Source: CALMEC01 sp963777565 (GTDB lineage Bacteria > Actinomycetota > Thermoleophilia > Miltoncostaeales > Miltoncostaeaceae). From it: a stretch of 64,000 bases of DNA. The notes under the pieces are model-generated. The model searched no databases. It was not told the DNA's origin and worked only from the letters and a program-made list of their open reading frames with translations. Of the stretch, positions 50,733 through 59,297 are shown one piece after another (position 1 is the first letter of the stretch; every line of letters starts with the position of its first letter). The stretch is from contig CAVZQZ010000006.1 in assembly GCA_963777565.1 (NCBI GenBank), forward strand, positions 124,001 to 188,000, read 5' to 3'. Both the position numbers and the translations under genes were made by a program.

Positions 50733-51071
50733 CGCTCACCTCGCAGGCTCGTCCGGACGCCTGAGGCGCCGGCACTTGAGTGACGGACGGGCGGCGACGG
50801 ACCAGGCGGCGCGGGGCAAGCTGCCAGTCTCCGATCCGATCACCTCCCTCGTGCTGGGGTGACGACATGAAACGCCGTGTCGCCACCCCGATGGATGGAT
50901 CGACCGTAGATGCGGTCCGATTTACCCTCAATCCGTAGTCAGTACGGGCAATCCACGAGAAAGATTACGAACAAAATATCGGTTAAACCGCAAAGTCCCT
51001 GGAAGAAATCTCTGGCGTTACGGGCTCCGAATCACCTGCCCCCGAGCGCGCGAATGGTATTTTTTCCAGTT
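50733..51071. other. 339-base intergenic region, AT-richer than its surroundings
   Basis: It separates the dehydratase gene from the glycosyltransferase gene, both on the minus strand, and should hold the dehydratase promoter. Bases about 50930-51070 are clearly AT-richer than the rest (AACAAAATATCGGTTAAACC, GGTATTTTTTCCAG). No convincing -35/-10 pair or long repeat is seen. A 23-codon ORF at 50868 (MKRRVATPMDG) has no supporting evidence. Confidence 0.4.
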
Positions 51072-52271
51072 TCAGCCGGTGACGCGACGCACGAACGCCG
51101 ACGCGGGAGCGGCCGGCAACACGGCTGCCCGATCGCCGAGCACCTCCCGGTAGAGCGCCTCGACCTGAAGCGCCACACCCGGCCAGTCGTACCGCTCAGC
51201 CGTCAGCGCACGCCCGCGGGTCGACCACTCCGCCCGGAGCGCCGAGTCGTCGAGTACCTCCGCCAGCCCGCGCGCGAGCTCGTGGGGGTCACGCATCGGC
51301 ACGAACCTCCCGGGCATGCCGTCGCGGATGACCGCGCGGAAGCCCACGTTGTCCGCGCATACGACCGGGGTACCACTTGCAAGCGCCTCGATGAGGATGA
51401 CGCCGAATGACGCCAGGGTGCAGGGCGCGGCGAAGACCGTCGCCTCGCGGTAACGGCGGGGCAGTTCGTCGTGGATGCGCCCAAGCCATTCGATGCGGTC
51501 GGCGATGCCGAGCCGTTCCGCGAGGCGCTCGTTACCCCCCCGGGTCGGACCGTCGCCGGCGACCTGGATGACGAAGTCGTAGCCCCGATCGCGCAGAATC
51601 GCGCCGGCGTGGATGAGGTCGGCCAGCGCGTTGCGGGGCTCGAGCCGCCCGACGAACAGGATGCGCGGCGGCCCCCCGGGACCGGTCTCGTCGTGCCCGA
51701 GCGGCCGGAATCGCTCGCAGTCGACGCCGTTCGGGACGACGTCGTACGCACCGGGAAAGGCAGGGGTCAGCCCGTCGACGCAGGCCTGTGAGACCGCGAT
51801 CCACCGATCGAGCCCGCCAAGCCAACGTGTGAGGTGACTGTGGAACACACGGTAGGCCCAGTGGCGCCCGCCCTCCGTGTAGGTGTGGAACGTCCCGACG
51901 TTCACCGGCGCGGTGCTGAAGGCGATCGCGCGGAGCGGCAGCATCGAACCCGCGAGACCCTGGGCGTGCACCACGTCGTGCCCGTCGAGGATCCGTAGGA
52001 GGGCTCGTTGACGCGGCGGGATGGTGATCCGGGCGATGGACCCGTTTGACGGCACCGGCAGGGCGCGGCCGATACGAACCGTGCGGTAGCCGTGCTCCCG
52101 CTCGGCCGCCAGGTCGACTTCCGCAAGTCGCGGCGCCTGCCCGGTCCGGCCGGTGACGACCGTGACCTGGTGCCCGAGGGCGACGAGCTCGCGGGAGAGG
52201 AAATGCACGTGCTCCGAGATGCCCCCGAGGATCGGATAGGCGTACTCGGTCACCATCGCGATGCGAAGCAC
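51072..52271 (-). CDS. glycosyltransferase family 4
   Basis: About 399 residues. The N-terminal acceptor domain starts RIAMVTEYAYPILGGISEHVHF, the classical GT4 opening with the Gly-Gly loop. The donor domain has PPRILFVGRLEPRNALADLI and the nucleotide-sugar E-x7-E motif in ASFGVILIEALASGTPVVC. Such enzymes add sugars to phospholipids (mannosyl-PI type) or cell-wall glycans. PNGVDCERFRP is also typical. The GTG at 52271 is chosen because homologues start near the RIAMVTE strand. There is no membrane helix. Confidence 0.93.
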   Translation of the reverse strand: MLRIAMVTEYAYPILGGISEHVHFLSRELVALGHQVTVVTGRTGQAPRLAEVDLAAEREHGYRTVRIGRALPVPSNGSIARITIPPRQRALLRILDGHDVVHAQGLAGSMLPLRAIAFSTAPVNVGTFHTYTEGGRHWAYRVFHSHLTRWLGGLDRWIAVSQACVDGLTPAFPGAYDVVPNGVDCERFRPLGHDETGPGGPPRILFVGRLEPRNALADLIHAGAILRDRGYDFVIQVAGDGPTRGGNERLAERLGIADRIEWLGRIHDELPRRYREATVFAAPCTLASFGVILIEALASGTPVVCADNVGFRAVIRDGMPGRFVPMRDPHELARGLAEVLDDSALRAEWSTRGRALTAERYDWPGVALQVEALYREVLGDRAAVLPAAPASAFVRRVTG

Positions 52272-52297
52272 TCGGGAACCAGACACTCCGGTGAACG

Positions 52298-52957
52298 CTA
52301 CACGGTCTCCCGGGAGCCCCACTTGTTCCAGTGGACCACGTTGTCCGTCCCGCGGCGGCGGCCCGGCTTGAAATCGGTGCCGATCGTGTGCGCCACCGGG
52401 ATGAGGCCGGCCTGCATCACCGTGTCGAAGGGGATGCCGAGGGTCTCCGCCGCCTCGCGCTCGTGGAAGAGGTGGACCGTGGTCATGACCGTGCCGAGGC
52501 CGCGTGCGCGGCCGGCGAGCATGAAGCTCCAGACCGCCGGGATGATCGAGGCGAACGCCGAGGCCTGCTCCACGATCGGGCGGTCGTCGGTGCGAGGCCG
52601 GATGCACGGCACGAGGAGGACCGGCACCTCGTGCATGTGGTCGCGCAGGTGGAGCGCCGAGCGCAGCACCCGTGCCTGCTCCGGGTTGGGCGTGGAGCCG
52701 CGCCGACCGCGGCCGTCGATGCCGTCGGTGCGGTAGTGGTCGAAGCCGCGCCGGTAGAGCTCCGCGAGGGCGGCACGCCGCTCGGGGTCGCTCACCACCA
52801 CGAATGACCACCGCTGACGGTTCCCGCCGGTCGGCGCCTGCAGTGCGATCTCGAGACATTCCTCGATCAGCTCCCGCGACACAGGCCGCGTGAAGTCGAG
52901 GCGGCGGCGCACCGCCCTGGTGGTCGTGAGCAGTTCGTCCGGTGTGAGCTCGAGCAT
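52298..52957 (-). CDS. nitroreductase family protein
   Basis: 219 residues. The FMN-binding features are RAVRRRLDFTRPVSRELIEE and ALQAPTGGNRQRWSFVVVSD, with the distal AGRARGLGTVMTTVHLF and GIPFDTVMQAGLIPVAHTIG. This belongs to the branch of oxidoreductases seen in F420-rich actinobacteria. The substrate is unknown. It is transcribed toward the glycosyltransferase gene with a 26-base gap, so they may form one operon. Confidence 0.92.
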   Translation of the reverse strand: MLELTPDELLTTTRAVRRRLDFTRPVSRELIEECLEIALQAPTGGNRQRWSFVVVSDPERRAALAELYRRGFDHYRTDGIDGRGRRGSTPNPEQARVLRSALHLRDHMHEVPVLLVPCIRPRTDDRPIVEQASAFASIIPAVWSFMLAGRARGLGTVMTTVHLFHEREAAETLGIPFDTVMQAGLIPVAHTIGTDFKPGRRRGTDNVVHWNKWGSRETV

Positions 52958-53193
52958 GGCTCGTAGTCTGCCCACGCCCCCGCGGTCGCGCCCGATGAGC
53001 CGGTGGCCGCCTGGCCAACGGCCAATCGGCCTGCGGAGTGGTCGACCTGACCGGCCGTTTTCCGCGATGCCACCGGGTTCCTTGGGCGCCAAGTGGCGCG
53101 GCCCCAGACGGCCCGCCGAGGCAGCGTCCGTGACGCGGGGCGGCGCGGCGGCGTACTGCCTCCAGAGACGGCGACTTCGACACGGAGGGCGAG

Positions 53194-55239
53194 ATGGGGC
53201 GGCATGCGGGACTGCGACGGTGGGTCCGCCCGGCGGCGGCGGTAGGGGTGCTCGGGGCGCTCTCGGCGCTTCCGGTGCTGGCCGGATGCGCTGGGGTGGA
53301 GACCGCGGCGGCTGCCGAGGCGACGCTGGAGCGCTTCACGAGCTGCGCGGCGCTGACGGCGTACGCGCGGACCCACGCGCTCGAGGACGTCGGACCGTAC
53401 GGCCTCGGCGGCGGCATCGTCACGCTCGCATCCCGCAGCGCCTCCGGTACGGACGCCATGGACGCCCCTCAGGCGGCCGCGCCGGAGGCGAAGGCCCCCG
53501 GCGTCGACTTCTCCGCCACCAACGTGCAGGAGGCGGGCGTCGACGAGCCCGACATCGTCAAGACCGACGGCAACCGCATCTTCGCGCTCGCGAAGAACCG
53601 GCTCTACGCCGTCGACGTGTCCGGGCCGACCCCCCGCATCGCGGGATCGCTCGCGATGCCGAAGGACGCGTTCGCACGGGACATGCTCGTCTCCGGCAAC
53701 CGCCTGCTCGTCATGGGCGACGGTCCGGTCGCCGTTCGCCCGATGCCGGCCGCGACGGACGCGCCGACGGCGAAGATCGCGCCGGGCGCCGGCGTGCCGC
53801 TGGTCCTCCAGGCACCCGGCGGGTCGGTGCTCATCGAGATCGACGTGACGAACATCGCGGCGATGCGCGTCGTCGAGACCATGGCGACCGAGGCTCGGTA
53901 CGTGAACGCCCGGCTCACCGGGTCGACCGTGCGCGTGGTCGTCTCCGCCGGGGCGCCGACCGGCATCGCGTTCACCTCCCCCGCCCAGCCCGGCGAGGAG
54001 GCGGAGCGGGCCGCGGCCGCCGCGAACCGCGATGCCGTCGCGCGCACCACGGCGGACGACTGGCTGCCGCGATACTCGGTGACGTCGGCGGCGGGACGCA
54101 CGGCGCCGCGGTCCGTGGTGGCGTGCGACGCGGTGAGCCGCCCCGCCGGCTACTCCGGGCTCGGCACCCTCACGGTCCTCACGATCGACCTGGCCCGGGG
54201 TCTCGATCCGATCGACTCCGACGCGATCATGGCGAACGGCGAGAACGTCTACGCGTCCACCGACGCCCTCTACGTGGCGACCAATCGGTGGGCCGCCCCC
54301 GGTGAGGACGGCACCTCCGCTGCCTTCAACACCACGCAGATCCACAAGTTCGACACCCGCAGCAGCTCACAGACGAGCTACCGCGGCAGCGGCACCGTGA
54401 CCGGGCACCTGCTGAATCAGTTCTCGATGTCGGAGTACGAGGGCCGCCTCCGGGTCGCGACAACGCAGTCGGGCTTCGGCCTCGTTGGCGGCGACGCGGT
54501 CGTCGGCGACGGCCGGGCGAGCGAGAGCTACGTGACCGTGCTCGCCGACGCGGGTGGGCGCCTCCGCCAGCTCGGCCAGGTCGGGGGGCTCGGCAAGGGG
54601 GAGCGCATCTACGCGGTGCGGTTCATCGGCGATACGGGCTACGTTGTGACGTTCCGCCAGACCGACCCGCTCTACACCGTCGACCTCTCCGACCCGGCGG
54701 CGCCCCGCGTGGCGGGCGAGCTCAAGATCGCCGGCTACTCGGCGTACCTCCACCCCATCGGCGACGACCTCCTGATCGGGGTCGGGCAGGACGCCGACGG
54801 CGGCGGCCGCGCAACCGGCCTCCAGGTGTCGCTCTTCGACGTGTCCGATCCGGCGTCGCCCAGGCGACTGCAGCGCGCCGTGCTGCCCGGCGCCAACTCG
54901 GAGGCCGAGTGGGACCACCACGCGTTCCTGTGGTGGCCGGCGAGCTCACTGGCCGTGATCCCCTACCAGCGCTACGACCTTGTCGCCGTCGACACGGTGC
55001 CGGGCACCGTCTCGCCCGGTGTGCCGGCCGGTCCCGAGAGCGGGGCGCTCGGGATGCGGGTCGCGCGCGACGGGATCGCAGAGTTGGGGCGCGTGATGCA
55101 CCCCATGGACCCGCAATACGGAAACATGGTGCGCCGATCACTCGTGGTCGGGGACGCCCTCTACACGCTCTCCGACGGCGGGATCACGGCCAGCGGGCTG
55201 GGCGACCTTCGCGAACGCACGTGGCTGGGGTTCGGATGA
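53194..55239 (+). CDS. secreted beta-propeller domain lipoprotein (PF09826 type)
   Basis: 681 residues. The N-terminus is a lipoprotein signal with lipobox PVLAGC. The family hallmark FSATNVQEAGVDEPDIVKTD begins the propeller, followed by repeated YAVDVSGPTPRIAGSL-like blades, LYVATNRWA, VRFIGDTGYVVTFRQTDPLY and ANSEAEWDHHAFLWWP. PF09826 proteins occur in actinobacteria and archaea with no established function; some contain calcium-binding acidic loops. GGAGGG precedes the ATG. It is monocistronic and converges on the wecA-like gene. Confidence 0.93.
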   Translation: MGRHAGLRRWVRPAAAVGVLGALSALPVLAGCAGVETAAAAEATLERFTSCAALTAYARTHALEDVGPYGLGGGIVTLASRSASGTDAMDAPQAAAPEAKAPGVDFSATNVQEAGVDEPDIVKTDGNRIFALAKNRLYAVDVSGPTPRIAGSLAMPKDAFARDMLVSGNRLLVMGDGPVAVRPMPAATDAPTAKIAPGAGVPLVLQAPGGSVLIEIDVTNIAAMRVVETMATEARYVNARLTGSTVRVVVSAGAPTGIAFTSPAQPGEEAERAAAAANRDAVARTTADDWLPRYSVTSAAGRTAPRSVVACDAVSRPAGYSGLGTLTVLTIDLARGLDPIDSDAIMANGENVYASTDALYVATNRWAAPGEDGTSAAFNTTQIHKFDTRSSSQTSYRGSGTVTGHLLNQFSMSEYEGRLRVATTQSGFGLVGGDAVVGDGRASESYVTVLADAGGRLRQLGQVGGLGKGERIYAVRFIGDTGYVVTFRQTDPLYTVDLSDPAAPRVAGELKIAGYSAYLHPIGDDLLIGVGQDADGGGRATGLQVSLFDVSDPASPRRLQRAVLPGANSEAEWDHHAFLWWPASSLAVIPYQRYDLVAVDTVPGTVSPGVPAGPESGALGMRVARDGIAELGRVMHPMDPQYGNMVRRSLVVGDALYTLSDGGITASGLGDLRERTWLGFG

Positions 55240-55258
55240 CGGCCGGCGGCGGCCGGGG

Positions 55259-56395
55259 TCAGCGCTCGGGGCGCGACGCGCGACCGCGCATGGCGGCGGT
55301 CACGACCTGCTTCGCGACCCCGGGTCGGTCGCCGCGACGGCTGCGGACGATCTCGACGACCGGGGTGCCTCCCCACTTGAGGATCTCGAGCAGGTACACG
55401 AGGTAGACGCCGGCCACCACGGCGACCGTGAGCGCGATGGCCACGCCGATCGTGCCGCCCGCCCGGACGCTGACGACGATCGCCACGGCGCTCATCAGGA
55501 CGGCCCAAGCGTAGAGCGCGAGGACCGTCCGCCGCTGACTCCAGCCGATGGTGAAGAATCGGTGGTGGAAATGGCTCTTGTCCGCCGAGTACACCGGCAT
55601 CCCGTGCTTCAGGCGCTTGAGGATCACGAACGACGTGTCCAGGATCGGGATCGCGAGCACGAGGAGCGGGAGGCCGATCGCGACCGCGGCCGCGCTCTTC
55701 ATCACCCCGCCGACCGCCACGCCCGCGATCACGAACCCGAGCAGCAGCGACCCCGAGTCCCCCATGAAGACCCGGGCCGGATGGAAGTTGTGCGCGAGGA
55801 AGCCGATCGCTGCGCCCGCGAGCGACGCGGCGATGATCGCCGGGGTGGCGCGGTCGAGCGAGGCGGCAAGGATCGCGAACGTGGTGAGGCCGATGCCGGA
55901 CATGCCCGCCGCGAGGCCATCCATGCCGTCGGTGAAGTTGATCATGTTCGCCAGTGCGACGAACCACAGGATCGTGATCGGGTACTCCGCCACGCCCAGG
56001 TCGCCCACCCCCACGAACGGCAGGGTGATGTGGTCGATGGTCAACCCGGCGGCGACGGGGATGACCGCGCAGCAGGCCTGGCCGAGCAGCTTGACCGGCG
56101 GGCTGAGCTCGAAGACGTCGTCGAGGGCTCCGACGAACGCGATGAGGATCGCGCCCACGATCAGCGCCCGGGCCTGCGTATCGAACGTCGGCAGGTAGTA
56201 GATCACCGGGATCAGGAAGCCGGCGAGGATCGCGAGGCCGCCAAGAAGCGGCGTCGGCGCGGAGTGGATGCTGCGACCCTTCGGTTCGGCGACCGCCCCG
56301 ACGGCCCGCGCGAGGTGTGCGGCCAGCGGAGTGAGCGCCACGACCGCGATGGCGGCCACGACGGCGCACACGATGGGAATCAGCGTGGTCGTCAT
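55259..56395 (-). CDS. wecA: MraY/WecA-family glycosyl-1-phosphate transferase
   Basis: 378 residues with about 11 membrane helices. It transfers a sugar 1-phosphate from a UDP-sugar to undecaprenyl (or decaprenyl) phosphate to start wall polymer synthesis. The catalytic Asp-rich loops are IAFVGALDDVFELSP and NMINFTDGMDGLAAG. FMGDSGSLLLGF and the cytosolic HFHHR motif identify the WecA/TagO group, not MraY. In many Gram-positives this gene lies between upp and the atp operon; here the atp operon is 20 kb downstream. Confidence 0.93.
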   Translation of the reverse strand: MTTTLIPIVCAVVAAIAVVALTPLAAHLARAVGAVAEPKGRSIHSAPTPLLGGLAILAGFLIPVIYYLPTFDTQARALIVGAILIAFVGALDDVFELSPPVKLLGQACCAVIPVAAGLTIDHITLPFVGVGDLGVAEYPITILWFVALANMINFTDGMDGLAAGMSGIGLTTFAILAASLDRATPAIIAASLAGAAIGFLAHNFHPARVFMGDSGSLLLGFVIAGVAVGGVMKSAAAVAIGLPLLVLAIPILDTSFVILKRLKHGMPVYSADKSHFHHRFFTIGWSQRRTVLALYAWAVLMSAVAIVVSVRAGGTIGVAIALTVAVVAGVYLVYLLEILKWGGTPVVEIVRSRRGDRPGVAKQVVTAAMRGRASRPER

Positions 56396-56457
56396 GAGAG
56401 GCTGCGCGCCGATACGGCACGTGGTTGTTTGATTCTACGGACCGTGCTCGTCCACCT

Positions 56458-57255
56458 TCAATCGGATTTGTGGGTTCGGAACCGACGGTGGACCGCTGCC
56501 GCTCCCCAGACGACGACGCGGCGCGGGAGGATCGCCGCGGACACGGTGGTGACGCGCGCCAGCCAGCCCGTGGCGACCCGGGGACGGCCCCGATCGAGCG
56601 CGCGCCAGCTCGCCGCGACCACCCCTTCGGGCGACTCGCGCGGGATGAACCGCGTCCCGTGGTCGGCGCCCACAACCTGGTTGAACTCGGTCGCGGTCGG
56701 CCCCGGGCACACCGCGACCGCTCGCACCCCGGTCCCGCGGAGCTCCGTGGCGAGCGCCTCGGTGAAGGCGAGCTCGAAGGACTTGGTCGCCGCATAGGTC
56801 GCCATGAAGGGGATCGGCTGCCAGGCGGCGGCCGACGACACGACGATCACCGTCCCGTATCCGCGCTCCACCATCCCGGGCAGCACGTGGCACGCCAGGT
56901 CGACGACCGCCTCGCAGTTCAGCGCCACCATCGCCGTCTGCCGCTCGCGGCCGATCTCGGCCACCGTGCCGAGCGCGCCGAACCCGGCGTTGAGGACCAC
57001 CGTGTCGACCACGCCGCCGACCGCGTCGATGGCGTCGCGGCACGTCTCGCGGCCCGCGCCGGTCGCGAGGTCCGCGACCGCGAAGCCCACCTCCACGCCG
57101 TGGCGCTCCGCGAGGGTTCGCGCGATGTCGCGCAGGCGCTCGTCACGGCGCGCGACCAGGAGCAGCGGGTGACCCTGCGCCGCGAGGCTCTCCGCGAACG
57201 CCCGCCCGATTCCTGACGACGCGCCGGTGACCAGGGCCAGGCCCCGGTGAGCCAT
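56458..57255 (-). CDS. short-chain dehydrogenase/reductase
   Basis: 265 residues. The Rossmann motif is ALVTGASSGIGRAFAESLAAQ, the stabilising motif is LNAGFG, and the catalytic Ser-Tyr-Lys set is VVSSAAAW...YAATKSF. It belongs to the classical SDR group (DltE/YqjQ-like); the cofactor is probably NADP(H). The ATG at 57255 overlaps the upp stop (TGATG). The product and its link to uracil salvage or wall synthesis are not known. Confidence 0.92.
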   Translation of the reverse strand: MAHRGLALVTGASSGIGRAFAESLAAQGHPLLLVARRDERLRDIARTLAERHGVEVGFAVADLATGAGRETCRDAIDAVGGVVDTVVLNAGFGALGTVAEIGRERQTAMVALNCEAVVDLACHVLPGMVERGYGTVIVVSSAAAWQPIPFMATYAATKSFELAFTEALATELRGTGVRAVAVCPGPTATEFNQVVGADHGTRFIPRESPEGVVAASWRALDRGRPRVATGWLARVTTVSAAILPRRVVVWGAAAVHRRFRTHKSD

Positions 57256-57896
57256 CACCCGGTTGGCTCCCCATAGAGGCGATCTCCGGCGTCGCCAAAG
57301 CCCGGCACGATGAAGCCGCGGTCGTTGAGTCGCTCGTCGACCGCCCCCACCGTGATCGCGACGTCGGGGTGGGCGTCGTGGACCCGCCGCACGCCCTCCG
57401 GCGCCGCGACAAGGCAGGCGAGCCGCACACGCCGGGCACCGGCCGCGACGACGGCGTCGATGGCGGCCACAGCCGAGCCGCCGGTTGCGAGCATGACGTC
57501 GAGTATCACCACCTCGTCGTCGCCGAGGTCTTCCGGCAGGCGCTCCAGGTAGAACCGCGGCTCCAGCGTCTCCTCGTCGCGTGCCATGCCGAGGAACCCG
57601 ACGCGGGTGGTCTCGGGAAGGAGCCGCAGCGCGGGCTCCATGAGCGCGAGCCCCGCCCGCAGGACCGGCACCAGGGTCACGCGCCGCGCGGGTCGCACGG
57701 TGAGCGCATCGGCAAGCGGCGTGCGCACCGTCGCCTCGACCGCGTCGAGGTCGCGCAACGCGTCGGCGAGCACGAGGGTCGAGAGGGCGGCCGCCGCACG
57801 CCTGAACCCGGCGGGAGGCGTGGCCTCGTCGCGGAGGCGGGCGATGTGCTCACCCGGCAGCGCTCCGCCGAGCGTGCTGAGCCGTGATTCCGTCAG
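57255..57896 (-). CDS. upp: uracil phosphoribosyltransferase, probable CTG start
   Basis: 213 residues from a CTG at 57896. Uracil + PRPP to UMP. The PRPP loop is VVILDVMLATGGSAVAAIDAV and the uracil-site region is DERLNDRGFIVPGFGDAGDRLYG. The first ATG/GTG/TTG in frame (57773) would cut off the conserved N-terminal part (EHIARLRDEATPPAGFRRAA), which homologues have. The CTG is preceded by GGAG at 8 bases, and glyA ends 20 bases upstream. Both facts support the longer form. The next gene (SDR) overlaps its stop. Confidence 0.93.
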   Translation of the reverse strand: MTESRLSTLGGALPGEHIARLRDEATPPAGFRRAAAALSTLVLADALRDLDAVEATVRTPLADALTVRPARRVTLVPVLRAGLALMEPALRLLPETTRVGFLGMARDEETLEPRFYLERLPEDLGDDEVVILDVMLATGGSAVAAIDAVVAAGARRVRLACLVAAPEGVRRVHDAHPDVAITVGAVDERLNDRGFIVPGFGDAGDRLYGEPTG

Positions 57897-57915
57897 AAGG
57901 GACGCTCCGCGGGTC

Positions 57916-59214
57916 TCACGCGATCGCGGCGCCGTCGCGAAGCTCGGGGTACAGCGGGAACCGCTCGCCGAGGGCCCGGCTCCGCACCCGCAGGCCGTCC
58001 AGGTCGGCGTCGGTGCAGTCGGGGGCGAGCGCGGTGACGATGATGGCGCCGACCTCGCGCATCTCCGGCTCGCGGAAGCCGCGCGTCGTGAGCGCCGGCG
58101 TGCCGATGCGAATGCCCGACGTCACCATCGGCGGGCGCTGGTCGAACGGGACGGCGTTCTTGTTGACGGTGATGCCCGCGCGCTCCAACCGGTCCTCGGC
58201 GTCCTGCCCGGTGAGCGGTGTCGCCGAGAGGTCGACGAGCATGAGGTGGTTGTCGGTGCCGCCGGTGACCAGATCGATGCCACCTTCGGTGAGCACCTCG
58301 GCAAGGACCGCCGCGTTGTGCACAACGTGCTGCATGTTCTCCCGGAACTCCTCGGTGAGCGCCTGGCGGAACGCGACCGCCTTCGCGGCGATGATGTGCA
58401 TGAGCGGACCGCCCTGCAGGTTCGGGAACACCGCCTTGTCGAGGGCCTGCCCGATCTCCTCGCTCATCGAGATCACGATGCCCGCGCGCGGCCCGCGCAG
58501 CGTCTTGTGGGTGGTGGTGGTCACGATGTCGGCGATGCCGACGGGCGACGGGTGGATGCCGGCGGCGACCAGACCGGCGAAATGCGCCATGTCGACCATC
58601 ATCTTGGCGCCGACCTCGTCGGCGATCTCGCGGAACGCCGGGAAGTCGAAGTGGCGCGGGTAGGCGCTGGCCCCGACCACGATGACCTTGGGTTGGAGCT
58701 CGTGCGCCATCCGGCGCACCTGGTCCATGTCGATCCGGCAATCCTCCTGGCGGACGCCGTACTGGTGGAAGTCGTAGATGCGGCCCGAGAAGTTGACCTT
58801 GTGACCGTGGGTCAGGTGCCCCCCGTGGGCAAGGGTGAGTCCGAGCGCCGTGTCACCGGGGCTCATGAGCGCGGCGTAGGCCGCCTGGTTGGCGGAGGCG
58901 CCGGAGTGGGGCTGCACGTTGACGTGCACCGCCCCCGGGAACAGCTCCTTGGCCCGTTCGATCGCCAGCTCCTCGACCTCGTCGACGACCTCGCACCCAC
59001 CGTAGTAGCGCTTGCCGGGGAGCCCTTCCGCATACTTGTTCGTGAGGACCGAGCCGGCCGCCTGGAGGCAGGCGTGGCTCGTGAAGTTCTCGCTCGCGAT
59101 CATCTCGAGCGTCTCGGACTGGCGCTCGAGCTCGGCGCGCAGCAGTCGTGCGATCGCCGGGTCGGCGTCGGCGATGTCACGCGACAGATAGCTGTCCTCG
59201 TCGAAGAAGCTCAC
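57916..59214 (-). CDS. glyA: serine hydroxymethyltransferase
   Basis: 432 residues. It interconverts serine and glycine with tetrahydrofolate and feeds one-carbon metabolism. The PLP lysine is in DIVTTTTHKTLRGPRAG, the N-terminal substrate region in LEMIASENFTSHACLQAAGS, and GKRYYGGCEVVDEVE and NVQPHSGASANQAAY are family signatures. The length is standard. It sits directly before upp, an order kept in many Gram-positive genomes. Confidence 0.98.
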   Translation of the reverse strand: MSFFDEDSYLSRDIADADPAIARLLRAELERQSETLEMIASENFTSHACLQAAGSVLTNKYAEGLPGKRYYGGCEVVDEVEELAIERAKELFPGAVHVNVQPHSGASANQAAYAALMSPGDTALGLTLAHGGHLTHGHKVNFSGRIYDFHQYGVRQEDCRIDMDQVRRMAHELQPKVIVVGASAYPRHFDFPAFREIADEVGAKMMVDMAHFAGLVAAGIHPSPVGIADIVTTTTHKTLRGPRAGIVISMSEEIGQALDKAVFPNLQGGPLMHIIAAKAVAFRQALTEEFRENMQHVVHNAAVLAEVLTEGGIDLVTGGTDNHLMLVDLSATPLTGQDAEDRLERAGITVNKNAVPFDQRPPMVTSGIRIGTPALTTRGFREPEMREVGAIIVTALAPDCTDADLDGLRVRSRALGERFPLYPELRDGAAIA

Positions 59215-59297
59215 GCGGGCGATCTCCCTTGGGCGGAGGGGATGGACCGACTGAGTCTACCCGACCCCCTCGACCCCCCGACCGATCACCCCGGCGA

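Noticed and set aside
50868..50939. 23-codon ORF (MKRRVATPMDG...) upstream of the dehydratase gene
   Set aside because: Very short, weak context, no conserved motif; probably chance.
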